Origin: Neodidymelliopsis sp. IMI 364377
Lineage: Eukaryota > Ascomycota > Dothideomycetes > Pleosporales > Didymellaceae
Assembly: GCA_027946375.1 (NCBI GenBank)
Contig: JAPEUT010000020.1
Location: 99,581 to 163,580, forward strand
Direction: 5' to 3'
Length of the DNA stretch: 64,000 bases
The position numbers and the translations under genes are program-made. This document shows, one piece after another, positions 1 through 10,749 of the stretch (its first letter is position 1; each line of letters opens with the position of its first letter). The notes under the pieces are model-generated. The model saw only the letters and a program-made list of their open reading frames with translations, was not told the DNA's origin and ran no database searches.

Positions 1-833
1 CGCGGCGTGGAAAGCGACAGACTCTGGAAAAGCTCCATACATGCAGCATTATTTTGTAAGATTGAGACGCAGCAAGAAAAGCCGATCGGGAAGGAAGAGA
101 TGATGAGAGTTGCGAAGTCCACCGGTGTAAGCCTTGAGGAGAAAAGTGGCGGGACGCTGAGATTTGTAGCACATTGATATCGGACACGTTATGGAGATCT
201 TGATCAGAAATAGCGACTGTCGGTTTCTACGAGAGGGTATTGGAGATTGATACACTAGGGTCATCCTGCTACGTATCTCAAGTCTAGACATTGCTGAGTT
301 CGTCTCAACAAGATTTAGACGAGCTGAGCGTGGCCAGACAAGACAGACTATCTTTTAAACTTCACGCTTTTGCGCCCAGCACTGAATCAAGCAGTGTTTC
401 CTTCGCATGCGCCGGTGTTCTTGAGTCGTTCTGTCATGCATCTGCGTTTCTTTCCGCTTGATCAGAACAAAACCTCTGATGTCTTCTGAATTGTGATTCG
501 CTGTTTCCTGTGCTTCTCTCGAGCGATACACAGTTGAGAATAGATGCAGTGTGTCTAAAGATCAGAAATGAGGGAAACAGTACCGAGCTCTCTCTCTAGG
601 TCCTCAGAGGAAGATCTCTCACCGACGATTGGTTCCATGTCTAGTTTCTGTACGGGGGCAAGAAGTTCCCTGGAAAAGGACTGTGACCCTTGATACAGAG
701 ATGAGTAGATCCCTAAGTGTGAAGTCAAGGGCTGCAGCGACGGTTAGTGTCTTCTGGATGAGAACCAGTCGTTGGACTTTACCTTCTTGAACCACAGCTG
801 CGCCAGCAGCAGCCTGATATATCGTTTCGTGCT
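1..833. other. no gene recognised
   Basis: I see no coding signal in this stretch. The open frames are short and share no recognisable motif. It holds the 3' flank of the broken kinase gene that ends at 834. Confidence 0.5.
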
Positions 834-2241
834 TCATGTGGTGTGCTTAAGTATCCACTCGTCCTCTGCCAGCTCTCTGGCAGAACTGCGTTTCTCGGGC
901 TCCCACTGCAACATCGTCCGCATGAAGCGTAGGAAAAGATCTCTGTCTTCCCCTTTGAGAGAAGTTTCCCTGTGCTCAAGCGGTGTGAATTCTGGAGTGG
1001 AAGTCCCTGCGCAGAAGTCGCCTTCAAACGAGTCGTCAATTAAAGCAGAAGCTCAGATTAGCACGCAACTCACCATCGACGGAGAAAAACTTGCTTCTCA
1101 AGTTTGCATGGGCAAGAAGGCTTAGTGGTGGAGGCCCCAGGAGAGCTATCATCTCAGCAAGATGCGCCCGGCCTCGATACGCCTCGAATTCTGCATCATG
1201 ACCGGTGAATAGATGTTCGCCTTCGAAGGCGTCCCGGATCTGCGGGTGAAGAAAGAGGTGTCAGATACAGGGCGTTCGTTTAAGCCATCGATACTCACCA
1301 TGCAGCCCACATTCCAAATGTCGACGCTTTACGTCCATGGGATATCCAGGATGACTTCTGGTGCTCGATAGACATTAGGCTGGATATCTTCACGATGCTC
1401 ACCACCATCGTCCAGTGGTACGGCTGAGCCGAGGTCACACAGTACGGGTGCACCGAAGTCTTTGGATACATTGAGTTGACGAGTCAAGTAAATGGTTCTC
1501 TTGTCATCGAGCTCCTTTCTTGAGCAAGGCTTGTTGAGCTCTTCTTGTTCGAAGGCTGTGAGCACGGAATCTTCTGCACCGAGCAGTATGTTGGCTTCTT
1601 CGATATCAGTATGCGCGAAATGGCACTTTGTGTGCAGAAAGTCGAAAGCCTGGAAAAGGCGCTTGAGCACAAAGGCCATAACCGGCTCCGGTAATCTCCG
1701 CAAAGGTTTGCGATGTATAAAACCAAGTACGCTCTCCAAGAGTGGCGGGTGCACGAGGCACCGATGCTGTCTCTTGGGGCCCTCGAAGTCAAAGGAATCG
1801 AGCAAAGACCGGACGGCACTACGGTCCGGATGGCGTCTTGTGGAATTGTCGATGCGGTTGTAAATGCTAAGCTCATTGTCTTCCTCTCTACCTATAGATT
1901 CTGATTGGATGAAGAGCTTGAGAGCGACATGTCGACATTCACTAGAAACTATAACTGAGCGGACAGGCGCCATATGAATCAACAGACCATGACCTACTTG
2001 AGATCTCGTGCTAACCAAACGGTTGCAGTGGCTTCGAAACCCAGCTTTCCTACGACCTGATAGCGGGCGCGAAATAACTCACCAATTCGAACAGGATAGT
2101 GTCGAATGCCACATAATCTGGAAGTGTCTCCTCTTCGATCTTTGTGTCTGTGGGAATAGAGACGAACCCCCTATCAGGAAAAGCAAGCGGACTCCAAGCA
2201 CGGCTGCAAAGCAATGTACATGAGCGGCTGAGAAACGACAT
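834..2241 (-). pseudogene. SRPK-like Ser/Thr protein kinase, disabled by a frameshift and an in-frame stop
   Basis: All landmarks of a fungal SRPK-family kinase can be read in order on the minus strand: start at 2241 (MSFLSRS), the leader EEETLPDYVAFD, then YPVRIGELFRARYQVVG, the glycine-rich loop KLGFEATATVWLARDLN, VALKLF with the ATP-binding lysine, HTDIEEANIL (catalytic loop), DLGSAV (in place of DFG), YRAPEVIL, VDIWNVGCM, and the C-lobe end MLQWEPEKRSSARELAEDEW, stopping at 834-836. Introns with good signals lie at about 1938-1993, 1242-1299 and 1000-1050. Two lesions break the frame. One base is missing at about 2099-2100 between AFD and YPVRIGE. A TAA at 1329-1331 sits inside PWT*SVDIW, where relatives usually have tyrosine. 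Sequence after the stop is still well conserved, so the decay is recent, or one or both lesions are assembly errors. The HTDIEEANIL loop also lacks the usual lysine two residues after the aspartate, which could reduce activity. These kinases phosphorylate SR-type splicing proteins, but many fungal copies are expanded and of unknown role. Confidence 0.85.
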
Positions 2242-2349
2242 AGCCACGGATGTTGGGCTAGGCGTGCTGACAACAAAGGGTGTGCTGGCGGTCGAGAGCA
2301 ACCTGAAAGGTAGAGAGGACAGTCATGTGGTAACGGCCTCGCGCTTCGT

Positions 2350-3324
2350 CTATTGGCTGCCGGCTTTGGAGAAGATATCTACCAACCACACTGATATACT
2401 GTTCATCATGGCATCTGTTGCAGCTACTCTTGCCTTCTCTGCTTCGGCATCCTTGACGGGAAAGCCTTCAAATGCATGTGGCTGACCATAGACCTTGTAA
2501 TATTGCACACCCGGCGCTCTCCAGCCTTCTTTACTCACAACCTTATCTTCTCCGCCCCCAAGCTTTTCAGCCATGACTTCGAGCTCGCGGCAGAACATAT
2601 CATGCTCAGCTCCAATGAGCAGAACTTCCGGTGGCAGGCTTTCCCTCGTAGCAAAGAACGTTGGGCTCACGCGCACATCGTCCATGGATGGTTTCTGGGC
2701 TTCGTCGAGGTACAGTTTCTGGATGTCATCCCAGCTCTTTCCTATGAAGTCAGGGACTGAAGGATCCGGACGAGTCGCCATTTTCGCATCGCTATCAGGT
2801 TCAAATTCAACGACGGGATATATTGACACAACGCCTAGGACCTTAGACCGGAGCCGCGGATCTTGCGCCGCGCCGAGAAGAAGGTTGCCTCCGGCTGAAC
2901 TGCCGCAAAGAACGACTTTTGACTTGTCGACAGGCAATTCTGCATCATCGATCACGGCAAGCGATTGAGCGATGACATCCTCGTAGGCAGCGGGGAACTT
3001 GTTCTGGGGGGATTTGCTGTAGTCTATGCTGACGACGATGCAATTTGCCTGATCGGCTAGACGTCGCGCTAATACGTCGTCTGCTGCTGGATAGTTGACG
3101 ATGAAGCCGCCGCCGTGAGCTCGAATCACGAGAGGCAGTTCTTTCTTCCCTTTAGAGTCTTTCGGTGTGAAAATGCGGCAAGCATAAAGGTTCGGTCGAC
3201 AGGCATAGTTCTTGAAACGATCTGGTTGTGTTGTAGGAGAATGCCAGGGCGATCTTCTGATGTAGAGCGAGGTGTGGGCGATTGCTCTGATGCAAGCACA
3301 CTGGAGGTGCGCCAGCGTCCACAT
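2350..3324 (-). CDS. alpha/beta hydrolase (esterase/lipase, HSL-like fold)
   Basis: Single-exon gene of 324 aa. The oxyanion-hole motif HGGG is at residues 70-73. The nucleophile elbow GSSAGG has its serine near 143, the acid is Asp in AEHDMF near 242, and the histidine in QPHAFEG is near 283, so the catalytic triad is complete in the spacing of the alpha/beta-hydrolase_3 / hormone-sensitive-lipase family. These enzymes cleave carboxyl esters; the substrate cannot be told from sequence. No signal peptide is obvious, so it is probably intracellular. The start ATG at 3324 is supported by a TATA-like box about 44 bases upstream. It lies head-to-tail with the broken kinase gene, 108 bases from that gene's start. 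An N-terminal exon further upstream cannot be excluded. Confidence 0.85.
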   Translation of the reverse strand: MWTLAHLQCACIRAIAHTSLYIRRSPWHSPTTQPDRFKNYACRPNLYACRIFTPKDSKGKKELPLVIRAHGGGFIVNYPAADDVLARRLADQANCIVVSIDYSKSPQNKFPAAYEDVIAQSLAVIDDAELPVDKSKVVLCGSSAGGNLLLGAAQDPRLRSKVLGVVSIYPVVEFEPDSDAKMATRPDPSVPDFIGKSWDDIQKLYLDEAQKPSMDDVRVSPTFFATRESLPPEVLLIGAEHDMFCRELEVMAEKLGGGEDKVVSKEGWRAPGVQYYKVYGQPHAFEGFPVKDAEAEKARVAATDAMMNSISVWLVDIFSKAGSQ

Positions 3325-3838
3325 GGCCGACTTTTCTAGGTGTTTCCCAGATCTTGATTCCCTTGTGTTTTATAGAAATCACTGGATTCAGTTATGGACA
3401 CAGCTTTTCGACTGCAGTGCGATCGAGAGCAAGTTGAGGTTCCTCGAGCACCCAATTCGAGCGCCTTGCCCAGAACGGCTCAGCGCTAACCGCCAGAGAC
3501 AGCCTACGCGCGAAGCCGCGGAGGTGAGATGAGCGGTAGAGAAGTGTACAGACAATACCTGCTGTTGCGATGTGGCCGCAGAGAACAGCACACACTCGTG
3601 GTGGATCGTTACACTGCAAGTGCGCACGGTTGAGCTGGGAGGCGGGATTGCGGGGAACGGCTGCGATGAAGTCGGAAAGCTTCCGAAGACACGTCCAATT
3701 ACAGAGAAACCTAGTACCATTTACATGCGAAATGACGGCATCTGTGGAGGCCTTCTTTCTTCCAATCTAAACAACTCTCCGTAACCATTCTGAATTATCT
3801 AAAGTCGTGGCGTAGTCTTCTATAACACATCACAAACG
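3325..3838. other. intergenic, no gene seen
   Basis: This stretch lies between the hydrolase start and the stop of the LysM/WSC gene. The overlapping open frames have no family-like motif. It should contain the hydrolase promoter and the 3' untranslated region of the next gene. Confidence 0.5.
3368..3374 (-). promoter_or_regulatory. TATA-like box upstream of the hydrolase
   Basis: The minus strand reads TATAAAA about 44 bases upstream of the ATG at 3324, a plausible core promoter spacing for a gene with a very short leader. Confidence 0.4.
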
Positions 3839-4717
3839 CTACCATCGCTGCATCCCAAAGAATGCCATATTTCGACCTGCTCCAGAACTAAGAGTCGCAG
3901 TCGCCCCAGCAGCACTCGTCCTCACCACAGACCCGCTACTCGTTCCCGACGCAGTCATCAAACCAAACGATACCTCCCCGTCGCCCACAGCCGCGGCAAA
4001 GACATTCTGGCGCAGAGTACCTCCACACATGACCTTCGCATCGCCAACACAGGGTATGTTACACTCGTTCTGATCCTCGGCTAACGTCCCGTTATTCCTG
4101 TCACCGCAGAAACACTCATTACCGAGCTTGAGACCGGCGATTGGGTACTGTATTTTATGGCATTTTGCTTTGCATTTGTCCACGGTTTCTGCCGGGTCTC
4201 GCGGGAGCCAGCGGAAATCGAGGATCCACGTCCTGACACCGTTATCGATGTAGTCGCTCGAGTTGTCGACGTAGCATCCCATATCCTTCCAGGTGCTGGG
4301 AGACGGGATAGGCGCTCTTGTGCTGGTAGTATGGAATGTCGCGTCGCTTTTGGTGACTGGGATTTTCCAGCCTTCACTATTCGTCGTCATGCTCACCAGC
4401 GGTAAGCCGGGAGCGTAGTCTGATACTGAAAGCGTGGTGTAGAATACGCTGTTATCGAGTGTCTCGTTGGTTAGGATGCAGTAGCTCATCTGGCTGAACC
4501 AGGGCGTGCAGTCCAGTCCTACTGACGGGTTCCACGCGTGGAAGCGCTCGGGTTCTACGCCCCAGTATCGCAACGTGCTCTCACAGGTGTCAACGGAGCT
4601 GTCCTCAATGTCGGCCCATTCGATGCAGTCTTTTGTCGTGCGTTCATCGTATTGCAGATTTTGCGTGAGGACATGGCGCGTGAGCGCCGTGAAAGGTAAG
4701 AGCGCGGAAGTCCTCAT
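3839..4717 (-). CDS. secreted protein with LysM-like and WSC domains
   Basis: Single exon, 292 aa from the ATG at 4717; the in-frame codon further upstream is TTG, so it was not used. Residues about 29-80 look like a fungal LysM module: DCIEWADI, DTCES, then FHAWNPSVGLDCTPW and a closing SYCI, with the usual paired cysteines. Residues about 140-230 are a WSC module: WKDMGCYVDN, CKAKCHK, GNECFCGDRN, ECNIPCVGD and MCGGTLRQNVF, the standard eight-cysteine layout. LysM binds chitin or peptidoglycan oligomers and WSC binds beta-glucan or related wall polymers, so an outer-wall or secreted glycan-binding role is likely. The N-terminus (MRTSALLPFTALTRHV) is only weakly hydrophobic, so the signal peptide is uncertain. 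The tail is Ser/Thr/Ala-rich but lacks a convincing hydrophobic GPI-anchor end. The C-terminus may be truncated or the protein simply released. Confidence 0.8.
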   Translation of the reverse strand: MRTSALLPFTALTRHVLTQNLQYDERTTKDCIEWADIEDSSVDTCESTLRYWGVEPERFHAWNPSVGLDCTPWFSQMSYCILTNETLDNSVFYTTLSVSDYAPGLPLVSMTTNSEGWKIPVTKSDATFHTTSTRAPIPSPSTWKDMGCYVDNSSDYIDNGVRTWILDFRWLPRDPAETVDKCKAKCHKIQYPIAGLKLGNECFCGDRNNGTLAEDQNECNIPCVGDAKVMCGGTLRQNVFAAAVGDGEVSFGLMTASGTSSGSVVRTSAAGATATLSSGAGRNMAFFGMQRW

Positions 4718-5499
4718 AGTAGCGCTTGTTGTGGACAAAAAAAAAAGTCACAAAGAAGAATCACTCTGTCGCCGACTGGGGAGGAAAGAGCGATGAAGCG
4801 ACGCCGTCAAGTCTTCAGCGACGCGAGTAGCGACGCGACATGCGCACAGCAACCACCCGGCAAATATAATAGCACGATTCTCGAACCCGTTCAGCCCTTT
4901 TCGCAAACTGCAATCTCGCGTAAAACGGCCCAGAGCAGGGCTTAGCAAGGTGATTCTCGCTTAGGAAGGTAAATAATGGGGCACGGTAGACATATTGCAC
5001 TGGCTCTAACTCCTTGCGATTAGCGTATCGTATGTAAGTCAGTCGAGGGAGGGCCTTATTCATCGATATAGAAAGGCAAAAATCCTCCTTGTGAATATGG
5101 CATGTTGGACGAGTGTTAGATACCCGGAAAGTGTTGATCGTGATCAGCGAAGGAGCGATTATGGGAGAGTGGGTAGGTAAGACTTGGTAGTTGCTCAAAG
5201 CATATGAGCACTTCCAATCACCAGCTCATAACCAAGACCATAAGGTTGAGAGATGCAGAGAACCGAAAAAGAGGTGCAAAGTGACAAAGTATACATTCTC
5301 CGCCCAAGTAAAAGCCAAGGTAAAAGTAATCGACAACGCCAACGCTATGCATAGTCCCAGAGATGCAGATCCAGTATAACAGTATGCCATGCCATGCCGT
5401 GCCAATACACCGAGATTTCTGATTTATATGGTTCCGGTCCATTCGAATCCATTTTTTACACTCCTCCTCGTATACTGATGCAACAGTGTGTGCAGAGTG
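4718..5499. other. intergenic, no gene seen
   Basis: Promoter side of the LysM/WSC gene and 3' flank of SAC3. There is a short imperfect ATGCC/GTGCC tandem near 5385-5403. No coding signal is visible. Confidence 0.5.
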
Positions 5500-8400
5500 C
5501 TAGTCCGAAAGCTCAATAGCATCATCCTGCGTAGCGCCAGGCCCAATCTGCGCCTGTTGCGCAAATTGCTCGTCTTCGTCTTCATCTTCTTCTTCTTCGT
5601 CGTCGTCGTCGACATCTTCGTCCTCAGCCTCGGTGAACTCGTCGTACTCTGCATATGCGTCAAACTGCTCCTGCTCATCTGCTTCGCTCTGCAGCTCATC
5701 GTCCTCGTCTTCGTCGCCAATTTGCGACTCCAGCTCCGTATCAGCAGCGGCGCCATCATCGTCCCCTGCGTCGACGTTCACGAGATCGACTCCACTCCCG
5801 TCCTCGCTGAACGAGTACTCCGGGAGGCTTTTCGGCGGGGCGTACGAGAGCTGCGTTGCGATGGGGCTGGAGAGCGCGAGGGGTTCGGTGCTGAGCGGGC
5901 GTGGAGTGCTGGAGGGTGAGTGAACGTATTGGTCACGGTAGGCGCGAATAGCGTCTGGGCCTTTGCCGTAGAGATGTTGAGGGACGAAGCGGCTGGCGCG
6001 GGCCCAGTAAGCAGGCTTGTTGGATTGGGAAGCGCCGGCGCCGACGCTCTTGCCGAGAGTGGAACGGTTGAAGGAGGATACAGAGGTGCCGAGGTTGGGG
6101 ACGCTGCGGCCGAAGTCGTGGACGACTGGCTTGGAGGTGGGGGGTTTGGCGATCAGGTCACGAGCCTGGGCGATGAGGTGGCTTGCCCGTCCATTGAACG
6201 ACGAGCGACCGTTCAGAGACGAGCGACCGTTGATAGATGTCGCACCATTGACCGGAGGAGGTGTTGATGCAGACGCTCTGAAGGATTGTCTGGCTGCGCG
6301 AATGCGAGCCAGTCGCTCTTCGATGGTCAGTGCCTGTGACGGAGCTTCAGGCTGGAGTGGAGGCTGTGAAATTAGAGAAGCGCTAGAGTCAGACCTGCGC
6401 ACACGTTTCGCTTCAGCATCGCCCTTGGATTCTTCGTCGGTGGCTGAGTCGAAGCTGCGCTTGCGGTGCTTGCTTGGGTCAATGCCCATGGCCCGGAGCT
6501 TGAACCAGTCAGTCTCGGTACGGTCGATGGGCGCCGTCGACTTTTGATAAGCCTCCGAGTAGCTTCTGACATGCAAGCTGTGTCCGTTCGTCATAGCGGC
6601 CGATTGAGTGGGCGGTTGCGAAGCAGCTGCCTGTGCCTGGGCGGTTGACGCGCTTGTATGGCGTTCTTGTGTACGTCTGGCGCGCCGGCTGTTGATTGGC
6701 GCGTGTCTTGTTGTGGACGCGCCGTTGAGAAGGTCCGTGCCTGCCACGGACTCGGTTGCAGTTGTATCACCTTCACCGTTTTCACCATCACCGCTAATTG
6801 GCTGCTCTCGCTGTGCCTTGAGCCGTCTCCTCCTCTCCCTCGCCTTGGCATTCCTCTTCTTCTTCTGCACCTGCGCGACCCAGTGTGCAAATACAGATCG
6901 CGCAAATACCAGTTGTCGCTGCTCTTTCTCCACAGCCTCACGAGCCTGCCGCCGTTCAGCCTGCACCTCTACCATAACCGCTTCCGCAACGTTCTTGACC
7001 ATGTTCTCCAAGAACTGATACAAAAGCCCCTCCTCCGCGCCAAATACGATATTCGATGTTAGTGCATTGTAAGCTGCTTCCCGTTGCCGTATCCGTGCTA
7101 GCCGTTTCTGCTCTTCCTGCTCTCGACGTTGCTGTTCTTCTCGAATTAGTCTCTCCCGCTCTTGCTTGGCTCTCAATTCCCGCTCTTGCTGCTCTCTTAG
7201 CTGACGTTGCTTCTCTTCCTCGATTCGCCGTTGCTCAGCTTCTTGTGCCTGCTGTGCTTCCCTGGCCTTTCGCTCCTGCTCTTCCTGTGCGCGTTTACGT
7301 TGCTCCTCAGCTTCTTGCTTGCGCTTCAGGACTGCTGCTCGTGCCTCTTCCTCAGCCTTCTGCTGTTCAGCCTGTTTTTGAGCAGCTTGCTCCGCTGCAT
7401 CCGGTGGAGGTGGAGATCCTGCCGGTGTAGTCGAAGCACCTAACTGTTCATTTCGTATCTTTGCGTCAAGCCCTGCGAGTCCTGGGAAGACAAACGGTTT
7501 GGGTGTTTGGGAGGAAGACGAGTCGTTCGCTTGACTGCTGTTCGACACAGTTGGGTCACCTATTGATTGACTTTGAGGGGTCGATGATGCAGGGAAGGCA
7601 AATGAGGTCCCTGGTGTTGAAGCGGGAGTCGTAGATTGTGGGAGAATTGATGGAGCCGGACTGCCAAAGGGGTTCTTGGTTGTGCTAGGACTCGGCGCAA
7701 ACTGTATCGGATTCTTCGTTGCATCGAAAAGCCCTGGCGAGGCACCTCCGCCAAATGTCTGCTTTTGAGGCGTCGTGTTGGTAAAGGCGTTATTGAGGAA
7801 TGGGTTCGGTGACGAATTGCCCGATGATACCTGGCTTGAGGGTCTGAAGGGCGACGCAAATGGATTTGGCTTCGAGCTTCCGTTTGTTGTTGCTCCGTTA
7901 AGATTTTGGGCAAAGATGTTGGGTTTCACTGTCGCCGACTCTGAAATGAACAAAGAATCTTCTCCTCTCTTCTGCACAGCGCTAGGATTGGCCAGCAGTC
8001 CACTCTTCTTTGCTTGTTGCACTGTTAAACCCTGGATGACAGCTGAGAAAGCTCGGTTGTGTCGCTTCGACTCGACGAGGCTCTCAGAGAACATTTGCGG
8101 CTTGATGTTGTGGGGGACCCCTATCGAGTTGTTGCTGTTGCCCAACTTTGCAATGTCCAGATACGTCACTCCTTGCGCATTTCCTTCAAACTGGAAGCCA
8201 AACAGCTCACACAGCCTGACAGCATCCTTGTGGTCGTCCATTGCAAGTACGTCTACCAGTTTGTCGGTCGTCCACGCATCAACCGTCAAATCTCCACGGG
8301 GCCCTTTCCGATATGCATGCCATAAAGAGTCGAGTATGACGTGTCGAACGCGGTTGAAGCTGACTTCTGCTGCACAGGCCATGAGGTAGGAGACGCTGGG

Positions 8401-9938
8401 CGACTTGATCAGACCCCAAAACTTCTTCCAGTTTGCCTGTGCCTGGATCCAGTTCGCGTTGGTGCCGAAGTTGAAGGCGGATTTGGCGGCTCTGAAGATT
8501 TCGATCGCAGTCAGGACACGCTTGTTGTGGCGGAGGTCGCTCGGCAGGCCGTGCAGCTCGTTTTCGAGCTGGCTGTTCGCGTAAAGCGAGGCCAGGATCA
8601 GACGGTATGCAACAAATTCGGCTTCGTTGTCAGAGGCTATGCCGGCGCGTCGATTGTCATCGTATCGCTCCCTCAGAGTGGTCAAGGTCTGATTAAACTG
8701 CTCCATGTCCTGCTGATGCGAGTAGTCCTCCTTCTCAGTCTGGGCCATCTGGTGCATTGATAGCAGGTAGAAACGGGCGGACGCCTCCAGACATGTGAGG
8801 AGCGTTTGAATATCGTTGCGCTTCTCAACAACCTGAGTACGTAGGTCCTTGCGGACTGATCGAGTGCGGTCCCAGATCCAGGCGTGTAGGTAGTCGAACC
8901 CTTCGTTGTCCAGGCGCTTGAAGAGGTAGCTGACAGTTTTCTGCTGACATTAAATCCGGGCTCTCGTGTTCTCATTCTCTACTTACCAAACATGCGGCCG
9001 GCGATCGAATGTCTATTACTAGCTCTACGTCGGCACCAGCCGATGACCGAGTGAAGGCCTTGACCATACGCGATTCATCTGGTGTACGCTTGTTGTATTC
9101 AGCGTGCTCGGTTTCAGGCGTCTGCGCGGTTGTCAGTGTGCTGCTCGTCGCGCTTCCGAGGGCCGTGTTCGTACGCATTCTGGTCGCTTGAAGTCCATCT
9201 GCTCTATCCGGCGTACCCTCTCGTATTCCGGACACATGTCGTTGCAGAGGCCGATCAGCTTGACCGAGTCGCTGAGCTTCATCTGCCCATCAGGGTTCAT
9301 GAGCTTCTTTGCTTGCAGTTGTTGGCGCCAGCTGGGTTGGGCGGCTTGTAGCTGGGCGGATTAGCCCGTTGTCTGTCTGTCCTCGCGCGCACGGTGCTTA
9401 CATAGAGGAACCGGTTCTTGTAGTCGTCTTGCTGGTGTGGGGTCGAGTTGGGCACGGTGCCGTACTTGTTGAGGGGAACGAAGGCAGCCCTATGGTTTGC
9501 GGTCAGAATGGGCCACGGGCGACACCCAGGCGCTTGCCTCGTCGCCATTGTCCTGCTCAAGCTGCTCCCATCGTCCTGAACATGCAGCTTCCATGCGTCG
9601 CGTGTCTGCCCGCAGCCCGCCGTGTGTTGGGAGAAGAAGACGGGGGCTTACTTCTTCTTGGGCTTGCCTTCGTCGTCAAGCTCCTGGCTGTCGCCGCCAT
9701 TGCGACCACGGCTGCCCGTATTATTGTTGTTGTTGTTGCGTGTGGTGCTTCCTCCGTTCTGCGCAGCTAGACCCCCGCCGCGCTTCTTTGCGCCAAATGC
9801 TGGCTTGTCGCTGGCTTCAACAGACGCGCCATTGTGTCCACCACGTGTATTGCTGCCGCGCCAGACGCCTGCGCCTTGACCTCGACCGCGCCCTCCTCCT
9901 CCTCTGCTGCTGCTGCTGCCGCGCGCAACTAACGACAT
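5500..9938 (-). CDS. SAC3: SAC3/GANP family nuclear mRNA export factor
   Basis: Five exons, 1375 aa: 9652-9938, 9402-9489, 9175-9351, 8987-9121 and 5500-8940; all introns are GT-AG and the phases close. The start at 9938 opens an Arg/Gly-rich N-terminus (RGGGGRGRGQG). The SAC3/GANP core starts near residue 158 with CNDMCPEYERVRRIEQ, continues through MVKAFTRSSAGADVELV, DIRSP and TVSYLFKRLDNEGFDYLHAW, and extends to about residue 560. A low-complexity part with NPF/FG-type motifs follows (NPFASPF, NPFLNNAF, NPFGSP). Residues about 745-875 form a long Glu/Gln/Arg-rich coiled coil, and the last ~125 residues are very acidic. SAC3 is the scaffold of the TREX-2 complex (with Thp1, Sus1 and Cdc31), which links transcription to mRNA export at the nuclear pore. 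The FG-like repeats fit nucleoporin or Mex67 contacts. Function rests on the conserved core. Confidence 0.93.
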
Positions 9939-10749
9939 TGTCGCGACTGGCTGGGATGCGATGCGCTCATGCGTCTGTGTCGTGGAAGTTGGTCCAAGGT
10001 CACAGGTCGATGGGCTGGACTTTGTGTGGGAGTCGAACAATGCAGGAGACGCGCGCGACCCGAGTCGTGGTTGAATGCGACTGGCGGCCGCGTCGAGCAA
10101 CAAAGAAGTTGTCGCGAACAAGACCTCACATGGTTGGAGCTCAAAGCCAGAAGCCGCGGGCATGACCTCACGCTAGCGCATCCCTTGGCGTTTCAACACC
10201 TCACACCGCTCCGTCAATCTTCACGACTTCACAATGCTCTTTCAACGCAGTCATGTGAACCGACTTCTTTTTCTGACGACAAAACCGAAATTCGTTACTC
10301 ATCACCTTCGACACACATGTGTTCAACCTCTGACTACTGACTATATACACCTGTTCACTTCCCTCGCCCATCGCAGCCACTAACCAACTCGCTCACCAGA
10401 CACCCCCTTCTCCCTCTTTATCGAACAATGCCCTCATTAGTTCCCCCCCATTAGAAGACAGCTGCGCTTTTGGTTTTGTCGTGCAATGCATTCGTGAGCG
10501 GCGTAACATCGTAAGGGTATCTTGCATGACACAAACACTTTGCCCGGACTCAGGCTTCAAAGGATACAATGCTGAACAGGAGCGTCTCAACGAGAACGCC
10601 GAAGCAAAAAGCTGCATGGAAATAATACATGGCGCAGCGCTGGAACGTAGCAAGAGTAGAAAGAAAGTCGTTATCGTAACTCGTCATGGCCATGCCAAAA
10701 GGAACTGAGACGGACAGAAAACACCGAGAATGCTGGCAGAACTTCGACC
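9939..10749. other. intergenic, SAC3 promoter side
   Basis: It lies between the SAC3 start and the stop of the next minus-strand gene. Several short open frames on both strands lack motifs. I see no separate gene. Confidence 0.5.

Noticed and set aside
1300..1340. An intron that would remove the TAA in the kinase gene
   Set aside because: A GT is present next to it (GTAAAG), but any such intron would also remove VDIWNVGCM, a conserved kinase segment that reads perfectly after the stop.
4718..4738. Seven-residue N-terminal extension of the LysM/WSC protein
   Set aside because: The codon at 4736-4738 is TTG; the ATG at 4715-4717 is the supported start.
5488..7443. Long plus-strand frames opposite SAC3
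   Set aside because: They are Ser/Leu/Val-rich complements of the SAC3 acidic and coiled-coil coding sequence and have no motif of their own.
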